The notes beneath the pieces were generated by a model that was given only the letters and a program-made list of their open reading frames with translations, searched no databases and was not told where the DNA came from. Shown here piece after piece: positions 26,851 to 34,778 of a stretch of 64,000 nucleotides of DNA. Positions within the stretch are counted from its first letter, which is position 1; each line of letters begins with the position of its first letter. Position numbers and translations under genes: made by a program. The stretch is from Streptomyces sp. LBL (lineage in GTDB: Bacteria; Actinomycetota; Actinomycetes; Streptomycetales; Streptomycetaceae): contig NZ_JARXYX010000010.1 in assembly GCF_029893585.1 (NCBI RefSeq), positions 186,001 through 250,000 on the forward strand. The letters are read 5' to 3'.

Positions 26851-27288
26851 CTACGGACCAGGGCTCCCCGGAATATCCAGTTCCGCCCAGATCGTCTTGC
26901 CGACGGTGAGCTTCTCCACGGCCCAGCGGCAGGCGAGCGCACGGACGATGAGGAGGCCGCGGCCGAACTGGTCGTCGGAGGCGGCTGTGTAGGGGATCGG
27001 GAGGCGTTCTCCCCGCGGGTCGGTCACGGCCACCCGGAGAGCGTTGCCTTTCAGCGACGTCTCCACGCGGAACAGGCGGTCCCGGAGACATCCGTGCAGC
27101 AGGGCGTTCGTACACAACTCGCTTGCCAGCAGTGCCGCGTCGCCGGCGGCGCCGGGGTGGCCCCAGTCGACGGCGAGTTGAGCGACGTGTCTGCGGGCGC
27201 GGGTGATGTTCTGCGAGTACGGGGCGTAGCTGACGGCGTCGTAACGGTCGTAGACCTTGGGGTGTGCGGGAGGGCAGGAGTCGGTCAT
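26851..27288 (-). CDS. ATP-binding anti-sigma-factor-like protein (HATPase_c_2), module A
   Basis: A 145-residue protein of the RsbW-like histidine-kinase ATPase fold. The N box is LLASELCTNALLHG, the G1 box AVTDPRGE, and the G2 region FGRGLLIVRALACRW. No kinase or sensor domain is present. The start at 27288 follows AAGGAGGT with ideal spacing; longer frames are shadows. It is divergent from the Xre/DUF5753 gene at 27531. Such ATPases in Streptomyces are mostly unstudied; an anti-sigma or regulatory role is inference from the fold. Confidence 0.85.
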   Translation of the reverse strand: MTDSCPPAHPKVYDRYDAVSYAPYSQNITRARRHVAQLAVDWGHPGAAGDAALLASELCTNALLHGCLRDRLFRVETSLKGNALRVAVTDPRGERLPIPYTAASDDQFGRGLLIVRALACRWAVEKLTVGKTIWAELDIPGSPGP

Positions 27289-27493
27289 GGAACGCACCTC
27301 CTTGTGCGATGTGGGGGTAGTTGGGGTGGCTCCGCCGTGGAACGTCAGTGAGGGCATCACAGTGCTGCACCTCACCCAACCGATTTCTCTTAGTGAGCGA
27401 CTGGGTACTGACGGTAGCCTCTCCGTGGGATGGGCAGCAACCAACTTGGACAGAAAGATTGCTGTCCCTGGTTTTGAGGTTGGGGGCATCGGA

Positions 27494-27506
27494 CCCCAGA
27501 CTGGGG
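27494..27506. promoter_or_regulatory. 13-bp palindrome before Xre regulator, module A
   Basis: CCCCAGACTGGGG is a perfect palindrome around a central A, 24 bp before the Xre start. A weaker pair GGACAG/CTGTCC lies at 27448-27467. Autoregulation by the Xre protein is likely but untested. Confidence 0.5.
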
Positions 27507-27530
27507 CGACTGATCGGGAGGGAGCGCGAC

Positions 27531-28412
27531 ATGGCAGGCACGAATCCCGACCGAGGGAAGACGATCACGACCGTTCTGGGGCGTCGCCTCGGTGGAGAGC
27601 TGCTGCGCATGCGGGAGGAGTGCGACCTGCGTCAGATGCGCGCTGCCGAGGCTCTGACGGCCTCAGTGACGAAGGTTGCGAAGATCGAACGGGGACAGGT
27701 ACCTCTGCGGGATCCCGATGTCAGGGCTCTGTGCCACCTGTACGGCGAGTCCGACGAATCGGTGATCGGCAAGCTGCTGGCTCTGGCCAAGGCGGACCGA
27801 GAAAGGCGCAAGGCCAAGGGGTGGTGGAACCAGTACCCGCATCTGACGGCCCAGATCGAGTACGTGGCCTTGGAGGATATCGCCACGGAACTCCGCACCT
27901 GGCAACTGACCTTCGTCCCCGGCCTATTGCAGACAGCTGACTACGCTCGTGCCCTCGCGGTCGGGAACGGGGCCTGGAAAGATCTGGACGAGATCGAGAC
28001 CTTCGTCGAGGCGAGGATGGCTCGGCAGGTGAGACTGACCGGCGAACGCCCGCTACAGCTCTGGGCGTTGCTGCACGAGGGAGCACTGCGCCAACTGGTC
28101 GGCGGGCGGGACGTCATGCGGGCACAGTTGGAGCACCTGTTGGAGGCCGCGCACCTGCCCAACGTGCGGGTGCAGATCGTCCCGTTCATCGTGGGTGCTC
28201 ACCCTGGGATGACCTGTGCTTTCACGGTGGTGTCCTTCGCGGAACCCGGTGCCCTGGACGTCGTACAGGTGGATACCTTGTCGACGAAGGTCTGGCTGGA
28301 GAGCGAAACTGATGCTGCCCACCACAACGCGATTTTCGATCGCATCACGCGGCTCGGGCTGGCACACAGCAACTCCGTCAGACTCATCGACAGTGTCCGC
28401 AAGGAGATGTAG
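27531..28412 (+). CDS. Xre/DUF5753 helix-turn-helix regulator, module A
   Basis: A 293-residue protein. The N-terminal helix-turn-helix is RQMRAAEALTASVTKVAKIE and the DUF5753 domain runs from about 105 to the end (FVPGLLQTADYARAL). This is the WhiJ/Scr1 type of Streptomyces regulator, working with a small DUF397 partner. ATG at 27531 follows GGGAGGGAG by 7 bases. The DUF397 gene starts 6 bases after its stop. Confidence 0.88.
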   Translation: MAGTNPDRGKTITTVLGRRLGGELLRMREECDLRQMRAAEALTASVTKVAKIERGQVPLRDPDVRALCHLYGESDESVIGKLLALAKADRERRKAKGWWNQYPHLTAQIEYVALEDIATELRTWQLTFVPGLLQTADYARALAVGNGAWKDLDEIETFVEARMARQVRLTGERPLQLWALLHEGALRQLVGGRDVMRAQLEHLLEAAHLPNVRVQIVPFIVGAHPGMTCAFTVVSFAEPGALDVVQVDTLSTKVWLESETDAAHHNAIFDRITRLGLAHSNSVRLIDSVRKEM

Positions 28413-28418
28413 GCCATC

Positions 28419-28634
28419 GTGTCCGAGTTCGACTTCAGGAAGTCCACGTATAGCAGCGGCGACGCGCACGGCGAGTGCGTCGAAATCGCCCGCAACATCC
28501 CCGGCACCATCGCCCTCCGTGACTCCAAGAACGCGGACGGACCCATAGTCCAGCTGGCCGCCCCGGCGTGGGCGGCGTTCGCGGATGGGCTCCGTCGGAT
28601 GGGCCGGAACGGCCATCAGGCGCCGACACTCTGA
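28419..28634 (+). CDS. DUF397 small protein, module A
   Basis: A 71-residue DUF397 protein: FDFRKSTYSSGDAHGECVEI at the start, then VALRDSK-type residues (IALRDSKNADGPIVQL). The GTG start is preceded by AAGGAG inside the end of the Xre gene, so the two are coupled. In the Scr1/Scr2 pair of S. coelicolor the DUF397 protein works together with its Xre partner to activate antibiotic production. Confidence 0.85.
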   Translation: MSEFDFRKSTYSSGDAHGECVEIARNIPGTIALRDSKNADGPIVQLAAPAWAAFADGLRRMGRNGHQAPTL

Positions 28635-28846
28635 GGTCCGACGGGGGACGACGATTCCGGCAGGTGCGGGGTGGAGCGGGCCGGCGGGCAGGCGGGCAGG
28701 AGCGCTCCACCGGACCGGCGTCACCGGTTCGAGTGAGCCAACGTCATCGGGTCGTCTCCCCCGACGTAGCCGCTGACGCGGTGCAGGAAGAGTTGGCCGT
28801 CCTCGTACAGCGCCGGATCCTTCCGAGGTCGCCGTCAGCTGGGAAA

Positions 28847-28883
28847 AAGGGCCCCTCGAATTCGCCGGTGGCGAGGGGCCCTT
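28847..28883 (-). terminator. Intrinsic terminator of the carboxypeptidase gene
   Basis: A perfect 12-bp stem AAGGGCCCCTCG/CGAGGGGCCCTT; read on the minus strand it is followed by a T run (AAAAA at 28844-28848 on the plus strand). It ends the gene at 28908. Confidence 0.85.
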
Positions 28884-28907
28884 CACCTGTTGCTAGCTGA
28901 CGTATCG

Positions 28908-29909
28908 TCAGCCCAGCTTCGCGAAACCGTAGTTCATCAGCTTCTTCGCGTCGGCCTCCCGATTCGGGATGGAGGTGGAGGCGAGGACGGTGCCGATGAC
29001 CGTCTTGCCGTTTCGGGTGGCGGCGAAGACGAGGCAGTACTTCGCCTCGGGGCCGGAGCCCGTCTTCACACCGATCGTGCCGCTGTAGCTGCTGAGCAGC
29101 CCGTTGGTGTTGGTCCACGTGCCCATCGTGCGGGTGCTGCCCGTCTTGGTGACGGTCTTCGCGGTGTATGCCTTCGTCTTCACCAGCGCACGGAACGAGG
29201 CGTTCTTCATCGCGCTGCTGGCGATCTTCGTCAGGTCGCGCGGCGTCGAGTAGTTGGAGCCGCTGCCGATGCCGTCGAACGAGTCGAAGTGCGTGTTCGT
29301 CAGACCGAGGCTCTTCGCCTGGGTGTTCATCTTGCCGATGAACGACTTCACCCGCGCCGCACGCGTCGTGCCGGAGCCGAACTTGTCGGCCAGTGCGTAC
29401 GCGGCGTCGCAGCCGGACGGCAGCATCAGCCCGTACAGCAGCTGCCGCACGGTGACCTTGTCACCGACGATGAGATGGGCCTGGGAGGCGTTGTTGGCGA
29501 CGACGTAGTCGCTGTACGCCTTCGCGATGGTGACCTTGGTGTCCAGGTTCAGGTTCGGCTGCGCGAGCACCACCTTCGCGGTCATGATCTTCGTCGTGGA
29601 ACCGGTGGAGCGCTTGGTGTCAGCGGCCTTGCCGAGCAGCGTCGTGCCGGTCGCGTTGTTCATCACGTAGCCGCCGGCGGCGACGATCGTGGGCGTGGCT
29701 ACGGCCTGCGCGGGTGCCGCGGTGAGGGCTCCGGTCGCGAGGACGGCGCCGGCGGTCATGGCGACGGCGGCGGCTCTGCGGAAGCGGACAACCTGGAAGC
29801 CGTCCTTGATGGCGGTTATCAACTGAGAAACCCCGATTGTCTCGAATGCCCTTGAAGTGCGGCCGTGTTGAGGTGATGCGAAGAAAAAGGGGCCGCAGGT
29901 GTGTGACAC
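28908..29909 (-). CDS. D-alanyl-D-alanine carboxypeptidase (S11, secreted)
   Basis: A 333-residue penicillin-binding protein of the DacA type. Active-site STTK is at 104-107, a second motif SGC near 165, and KTG in GVKTGSGPEA near 290. An Arg-rich stretch and hydrophobic segment ending APAQA is the signal peptide (about 42-69). It trims pentapeptide stems of peptidoglycan outside the membrane. The start is unsure: the first 25 residues look unlike a signal peptide and a later start is possible. An intrinsic terminator follows the stop. Confidence 0.85.
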   Translation of the reverse strand: MSHTCGPFFFASPQHGRTSRAFETIGVSQLITAIKDGFQVVRFRRAAAVAMTAGAVLATGALTAAPAQAVATPTIVAAGGYVMNNATGTTLLGKAADTKRSTGSTTKIMTAKVVLAQPNLNLDTKVTIAKAYSDYVVANNASQAHLIVGDKVTVRQLLYGLMLPSGCDAAYALADKFGSGTTRAARVKSFIGKMNTQAKSLGLTNTHFDSFDGIGSGSNYSTPRDLTKIASSAMKNASFRALVKTKAYTAKTVTKTGSTRTMGTWTNTNGLLSSYSGTIGVKTGSGPEAKYCLVFAATRNGKTVIGTVLASTSIPNREADAKKLMNYGFAKLG

Positions 29910-30066
29910 GTAACTAGCACAGAAAGTTGTACGGCCGCTGAGGCGGGGTCAGGTTTTTTGCCGGAAGATCCCTCGATCGTGTGCCGAGGGGGAGTGCGGG
30001 TGCCGCTACCGTCCCGTATGCCGGACGGTCTCCATCATGTGTACCTGTTGTATCTATGATGTCGGC

Positions 30067-30717
30067 ATGTCCCTGGCCGTGAAGCTCCCGCCCGCCGCCG
30101 ACCGCGTCTACACCCACGTCAAGCAGGGTGTTCTGGACCGCCGTTACGAAGGCGGCATCCTCCTCACCGAGGGTGAACTCGCCGAGGCCGTCGGAGTCTC
30201 TCGCACACCGGTGCGCGAGGCGCTGCTCCGGCTGGAGGTCGAGGGGCTCATCAAGCTGTACCCGAAAAAGGGAGCCCTCGTCCTGCCCGTCTCCGCCCAG
30301 GAGATCGCGGACGTCGTCGAGACCCGGCTGTTGGTCGAGGAGCACGCGGCCCGCAAGGCCGTACCGGCCCCCGCCGGGCTGATCGAACGGCTCGAAGGGC
30401 TGCTGGCGAAGCAGAAGGAGCAGGCCGCCGCGGGCGACCTGGCCGGGTCCGCTGTCACCGACCGCTGCTTCCACGCCGAGATCGTCCGCAGTGGCGGCAA
30501 CGAGATCCTCTCCCGGCTCTACGACCAGCTTCGCGACCGCCAGTTGCGGATGGGTGTCGCGGTGCTGCACTCCCACCCCGGCCGGATCGCCAAGACCCTC
30601 GTCGAACACGAGGAGATCCTGGAGGCGCTGCGCTCCGGGGACGCGGAGGCCGCGGTCGAGGTCGTCCACCGGCACGTCGGCTGGTTCTCGCACCTGGCCC
30701 GGGGCGAAGTCCGATGA
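30067..30717 (+). CDS. GntR family regulator (FadR/FCD subfamily)
   Basis: A 216-residue protein with a GntR winged helix (LTEGELAEAVGVSRTPVREA) and a helical FCD effector domain with the metal-binding His pattern (CFHAEIVRSGGN ... HEEILEAL ... VVHRHVGWF). ATG at 30067 is favoured over a GTG or ATG ten codons earlier. The stop overlaps the transporter start (ATGA), so it probably controls that transporter in response to a small organic acid. Confidence 0.87.
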   Translation: MSLAVKLPPAADRVYTHVKQGVLDRRYEGGILLTEGELAEAVGVSRTPVREALLRLEVEGLIKLYPKKGALVLPVSAQEIADVVETRLLVEEHAARKAVPAPAGLIERLEGLLAKQKEQAAAGDLAGSAVTDRCFHAEIVRSGGNEILSRLYDQLRDRQLRMGVAVLHSHPGRIAKTLVEHEEILEALRSGDAEAAVEVVHRHVGWFSHLARGEVR

Positions 30718-32042
30718 GCGGTTCCTCGGCATCTTCAGCCTCCTCGGCATCCTCGGGTTTGCTGCCCGGCGATCCGCCGGGCGGCCGGCGCGCGATGGCC
30801 GTCTGGGGCGTCGGTGTCTCCGTCTACTTCGTCGCCGTCATCTTCCGTACGTCCCTCGGGGTCGCCGGCCTCGACGCGGCCGACCGTTTCCACGTGGGCG
30901 CCTCGGCGCTGTCGACCTTCTCGATCCTCCAGCTCCTCGTGTACGCGGGCATGCAGATACCCGTCGGCCTGCTGGTGGACCGCCTCGGCACGAAGAAGGT
31001 GCTGAGTCTGGGCGCGGTGCTCTTCACGGCCGGTCAGCTCGCCTTCGCGTTCTCGCCGTCGTACGGCATGGCCCTCGCCGCGCGCGGGCTGCTGGGCTGC
31101 GGGGACGCGATGACCTTCATCGCCGTACTGCGGCTCGGCACCCGCTGGTTCCCGGCCCGCCGCGGACCCATGGTGGCGCAGTTCGCGGGCCTGATCGGTA
31201 TGGCGGGGAACCTGGTCTCCACTCTCGTCCTGGCCCGGCTGCTGCACGGCGTCGGCTGGACGGCGGCTTTCGCGGGCAGCGCGGTCGCGGGTGTCGTCGT
31301 CCTGGTGTTCTTGCTGCTCTTCCTCAAGGATCACCCGGAGGGACACGAGCCGGAGCCGTTCCCGCACCACGGGGCCGCGTACGTACGGCGGCAGATCGCC
31401 GCGTCCTGGCGGGAGCCGGGGACGCGGCTGGGGATGTGGGTGCACTTCACGACCCAGTTCCCGGCGATGGTGTTCCTGCTCCTGTGGGGGCTGCCGTTCC
31501 TGGTCGAGGCGCAGGGACTGACGCGGGCCACGGCCGGTGAACTGCTCACTCTGGTCGTGCTGTCGAACATGGTGATCGGATTGGTGTACGGCCAGATCGT
31601 CGCCCGGCATCACGGGGCACGGCTGCCGCTGGCGCTGGGCACCGTGGGGGCGACTTCGCTGATGTGGGCGGTGACCCTGGCGTATCCCGGTGACCATGCG
31701 CCGATGTGGCTGCTGGTGGTGCTGTGCACGGTGCTGGGATCGTGCGGGCCGGCGTCGATGCTCGGGTTCGACTTCGCGCGGCCGGCGAATCCGCCGGAGC
31801 GGCAGGGGACGGCGTCCGGGATCACGAACATGGGGGGCTTTATGGCCTCGATGACGACGCTGTTCGCGATCGGAGTGCTCCTCGACGCCACGGGCGACAA
31901 CTACACCGTGGCGTTCTCCTCGGTGTTCGTGCTGCAGGCCGTCGGGGTCAGCCAGGTGCTGCGGCTGCGGAAGCGGGCGGCTCGGCGGGAGCGGGAGCGG
32001 TTGGTGGCGAGCCGGGTGGAGACGGTGCACGTACCCGCGTGA
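30714..32042 (+). CDS. MFS transporter
   Basis: A 442-residue major facilitator protein with about 12 membrane helices. The loop after helix 2 carries PVGLLVDRLGTKKVLSLGA, the conserved MFS signature region. It is in an operon with the GntR regulator. The type fits uptake of a small acid or sugar-derived compound; the substrate cannot be named. Confidence 0.85.
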   Translation: MSGSSASSASSASSGLLPGDPPGGRRAMAVWGVGVSVYFVAVIFRTSLGVAGLDAADRFHVGASALSTFSILQLLVYAGMQIPVGLLVDRLGTKKVLSLGAVLFTAGQLAFAFSPSYGMALAARGLLGCGDAMTFIAVLRLGTRWFPARRGPMVAQFAGLIGMAGNLVSTLVLARLLHGVGWTAAFAGSAVAGVVVLVFLLLFLKDHPEGHEPEPFPHHGAAYVRRQIAASWREPGTRLGMWVHFTTQFPAMVFLLLWGLPFLVEAQGLTRATAGELLTLVVLSNMVIGLVYGQIVARHHGARLPLALGTVGATSLMWAVTLAYPGDHAPMWLLVVLCTVLGSCGPASMLGFDFARPANPPERQGTASGITNMGGFMASMTTLFAIGVLLDATGDNYTVAFSSVFVLQAVGVSQVLRLRKRAARRERERLVASRVETVHVPA

Positions 32043-32099
32043 CGCGGGCGTGACTGCGGGCGGGCAGAGCATGTACCCCCCACCCGGAAGCGCCGGGCC

Positions 32100-32235
32100 G
32101 CGCGGCCCACCTCACCGGCACTGCGTAGTGCCTCCTCAGCACCGCCACTCCACCGCCACTGCGCACTGCCACCTCAGCACTGCCACCCCCACGGCACTGC
32201 GCACTGCCACCTCACCGGCACTGCCACCCCCACGG
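32100..32235. repeat. Degenerate GCACTGCCACC repeats
   Basis: About ten imperfect copies of a GCACTGCCACC-like unit, with a longer unit GCACTGCGCACTGCCACCTCA seen twice in part, fill the space between two convergent genes. No coding potential is seen. Confidence 0.65.
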
Positions 32236-32236
32236 C

Positions 32237-33061
32237 CTACGGCGTCACCGCGAAGTTCCTCAGGATCGACCCCGTGAGCGCGGGGTCCCCCTCCGCCTTC
32301 ACCCGGTCCGACACCGCCTCCGGTGTCACGCGGCCGCAGGCGAGGCGGACATACGTCTCCCAGTCGAGGGAGAGGGTGGCGGCCGGGCCGAGGGCCGGGG
32401 TGGATTCGAGGGTGCCGCGGCCCTGGATGTCGACGCGGATCGTGCGCAGGAACTCGACGGGACCGTGCACGTCGAAGACGATCGCCGAGCTGCGCGGTGC
32501 GTCGGCCTTGACCGACACGACCTCGGGCAGCGCGTCGAGCAGCACGTCACGGGCGATGTGCGCGCCGGGGGAGTCGAGGTTGCCGGGGCGGCCGAGGGCG
32601 GTACGCAGGTCCTGTTCGTGCACCCACAGGTTGAACGCGTGGGAACGCATCGCCTCTTCGAGGGTGAGTTCGGTGCTCTGCGGGCCGCGCACCTTGGTAC
32701 CCGGGTCGCGCGACTCGTTGCGCAGCTGGCGGTTGCGCCGGATGATCACGTACTCCAGCTCGGAGGTCATCTCGGGCGCCGTGTGGTGGCGGCGGACGTC
32801 GACCTGCATCTCCATGTAGCGCTGGTTGTCGTTGGTGACGTGGAACAGATCGCGCGGAAGCGTGTGGATGGGGCGCGGGTCGCCGAGCATCTCGCAGTCC
32901 AGGCCGATGACGTGGGAGACCACATCTCGCACCGACCACCCGGGGCAGGGGGTACGCCGGTTCCACTCTCCCTCCACAAGGGGCAGCACCAGCTCGGATA
33001 TCGCGTCGATGGAGTGGGTCCAGGCGTCGGCGTAGGGCTGGAGGGTGGGATGCAGACTCAC
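32237..33061 (-). CDS. Maleylpyruvate isomerase family mycothiol-dependent enzyme
   Basis: A 274-residue protein. Residues 10-170 form a DinB-like four-helix bundle (VEGEWNRRTPCPGWSVRDVV, with HVIGLDCE and HAFNLWVHEQDLR giving the His ligands). The MDMPI C-terminal domain follows. Enzymes of this family use mycothiol in detoxification or isomerisation; the substrate is unknown. GTG start. It is divergent from the nitrilase-family gene. Confidence 0.8.
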   Translation of the reverse strand: MSLHPTLQPYADAWTHSIDAISELVLPLVEGEWNRRTPCPGWSVRDVVSHVIGLDCEMLGDPRPIHTLPRDLFHVTNDNQRYMEMQVDVRRHHTAPEMTSELEYVIIRRNRQLRNESRDPGTKVRGPQSTELTLEEAMRSHAFNLWVHEQDLRTALGRPGNLDSPGAHIARDVLLDALPEVVSVKADAPRSSAIVFDVHGPVEFLRTIRVDIQGRGTLESTPALGPAATLSLDWETYVRLACGRVTPEAVSDRVKAEGDPALTGSILRNFAVTP

Positions 33062-33242
33062 GGAACGGGACCCCTCGGCGGTCGGTACTCGGGTGGTTGT
33101 GGCGGCGGCGTTGCCTGCGGGAGGTAGCTGTCGGCGGGTGTCTTGAGACGCTAAGTTACGCTGCTGCGAGGCACCCCGGCAGTGCTTTCGTGTGACGATC
33201 GTAGGCCCGTATGGACGGCTCGAATGCCAGGACGGTGGTAGT

Positions 33243-34079
33243 GTGCGCGCCTCTCTGATCCAGATCGCCGTCGACGAGGGCGAATCGGTCGAGTCCCGCC
33301 GACGTCGCGTGGCCTCACTGGTACGGGGTCAGGCCGGTGTGGATCTCGTCGTCCTGCCCGAGTTGTGGACCACGGGTGCCTTCGCGTACGAGGATTTCGG
33401 GCGCGAGGCCGAACCGCTCGAGGGACCGACCTACGAGGCCATGGCCAAGGCCGCGCGCGACGCGGGCGTGTGGCTGCACGCGGGCTCGATTCCGGAACGG
33501 GCGGTGTACGACCGGGCGGCGTCTGACAGCGGCTCCCCCGCGGGTGGCGGACCCCTTTACAACACCTCCCTCGTCTTCTCACCCTCCGGCGACCTGGCCG
33601 CCGTCTACCGCAAGATTCACCGCTTCGGCTTCGACAAGGGCGAGGCCGTGCTGATGAGCGCGGGCGAGGATCTGGTGACGGTGCGTCTGCCGGATACGAC
33701 CATCGGTGTGGCGACCTGCTACGACCTCCGTTTCCCCGAACTCTTCCGCGGTCTCGTGGACGCCGGCGCCGAGACCCTGGTGATCCCCGCGGGCTGGCCG
33801 GAGCGCCGCCGGGCGCACTGGACGCTGCTGGCTCAGGCGCGGGCGGTGGAGAACCAGGCGTTCGTGCTCGCGTGTGGAACGGCCGGGACACATGCCCGAG
33901 TTCCGCAGGCGGGTCACTCGATCGTGGTCGATCCGTGGGGCACCGTCCTGGCGGAGGCGGGCGCCGACGAGGAGATCCTCACGGTCGACTTCGACCCTGC
34001 GAAGGTCGCGACGACCCGGGAGCAGTTCCCGGCGCTGAAAGACCGGGTGCTGGGGCTCAGGGCTCCGGACAGGGGTTAG
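33243..34079 (+). CDS. Carbon-nitrogen hydrolase (nitrilase superfamily)
   Basis: A 278-residue protein with the Glu-Lys-Cys triad: LPELWTTG (Glu near 40), YRKIHRFGFDKGE (Lys near 125) and ATCYDLRFPELFR (Cys near 160). The length and sequence fit the Nit2/omega-amidase-like branch, which removes the amide from 2-oxoglutaramate or similar compounds. GTG at 33243 was chosen, as the family homology begins there; an upstream ATG at 33192 adds 17 unlikely residues. Confidence 0.82.
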   Translation: MRASLIQIAVDEGESVESRRRRVASLVRGQAGVDLVVLPELWTTGAFAYEDFGREAEPLEGPTYEAMAKAARDAGVWLHAGSIPERAVYDRAASDSGSPAGGGPLYNTSLVFSPSGDLAAVYRKIHRFGFDKGEAVLMSAGEDLVTVRLPDTTIGVATCYDLRFPELFRGLVDAGAETLVIPAGWPERRRAHWTLLAQARAVENQAFVLACGTAGTHARVPQAGHSIVVDPWGTVLAEAGADEEILTVDFDPAKVATTREQFPALKDRVLGLRAPDRG

Positions 34080-34155
34080 CCCGTCAGCCCGTCAGTCCGC
34101 CAGTCCGCCAGTCCGCCAGACCGTGCGTCCGTCCGTCCGTCAGTCAGTCAGTCAG
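34080..34155. repeat. CAGTC/CCGTC simple repeats
   Basis: Short units (CAGTCCGC, then CCGT and CAGT tetranucleotides) fill the gap between the hydrolase and LURP-one genes. Probable slippage DNA. Confidence 0.75.
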
Positions 34156-34653
34156 TCAGTCGTCCTCCCGTTCCTTCTCCGCCAGGTGGATCACGCATAC
34201 CGCCACCGCGATCAGCAGCGCCGGGTCCGCGTCCTCCCGGACGACGTCGACGCCGTAGGTCTCGCGGATGTGCAGCCACCGGCGCGAGATGACGGCCAGC
34301 AGCTCACCGTCGTACTCGATGGCGAACTCGCGGTCGAGGATCCTGCCGCTGACGTCGAGTTCCGTGCCGCCGTCCGCCAGGGCGACGCGGTAGTGGTTGC
34401 GCAGCAGCGACAGCCGTTTGCGCCGGATGGTCGCGAGCGGCGCGCCCTCCCGCTCGATGACCATCGTGTCGCGCAGGGCGAACATCTTCTGGTGGATGTC
34501 GATGAGGACCCGCCCCTGCGTGTCCTTCAGCTCGAAGGTGTCCCGCAGCCGCATCGCCTTGCCGTCGACGAGGAAGACCTTGTTGTTGTGGTCGTCCTCG
34601 ATCCAGTAGTCGTCACCGATGCCGAGGAGCCGGTCGCGTACGAGGAATCTCAT
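34156..34653 (-). CDS. LURP-one-related family protein
   Basis: A 165-residue protein of the LURP-one (tubby-like) fold: RFLVRDRLLGIGDDYWIEDD, then alternating beta strands (MVIEREGAPLATIRRKRLSL). Bacterial members have unknown function; the fold may bind lipid. Its ATG overlaps the stop of a deleted AraC gene (ATGA), so it was once the second gene of an operon. The first 13 codons are duplicated at 37008-37048. Confidence 0.85.
   Translation of the reverse strand: MRFLVRDRLLGIGDDYWIEDDHNNKVFLVDGKAMRLRDTFELKDTQGRVLIDIHQKMFALRDTMVIEREGAPLATIRRKRLSLLRNHYRVALADGGTELDVSGRILDREFAIEYDGELLAVISRRWLHIRETYGVDVVREDADPALLIAVAVCVIHLAEKEREDD
34611..34651. repeat. 41-bp direct repeat, left copy
   Basis: The 5' end of the LURP-one gene up to its start codon is perfectly repeated at 37008-37048. 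Beyond it, the two sides share a further AraC-derived stretch at about 92% over 25 bp (34666-34690 and 37074-37098). Together the repeats bracket the amidase gene. Confidence 0.95.
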
Positions 34654-34740
34654 ACCGCTACCGCTTCCCCGGCGGCCGGTCCGAAACGCCGCCGGTAGGC
34701 CGACGGGCTGAGTCCGGTCTCCCGCCGCAGCTCTTGAGGT
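34650..34740 (-). pseudogene. AraC-family regulator remnant (C-terminus), left copy
   Basis: Only the last 25-30 codons remain, reading LRRETGLSPSAYRRRFG and ending just inside the LURP-one start. This is the second helix-turn-helix end of a GlxA-type AraC regulator. The frame breaks near 34740, where the amidase region begins. Confidence 0.75.
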
Positions 34741-34778
34741 TCGTTCGGCGGGTCAGCGCGATGAGCCGGAGCCCGGGG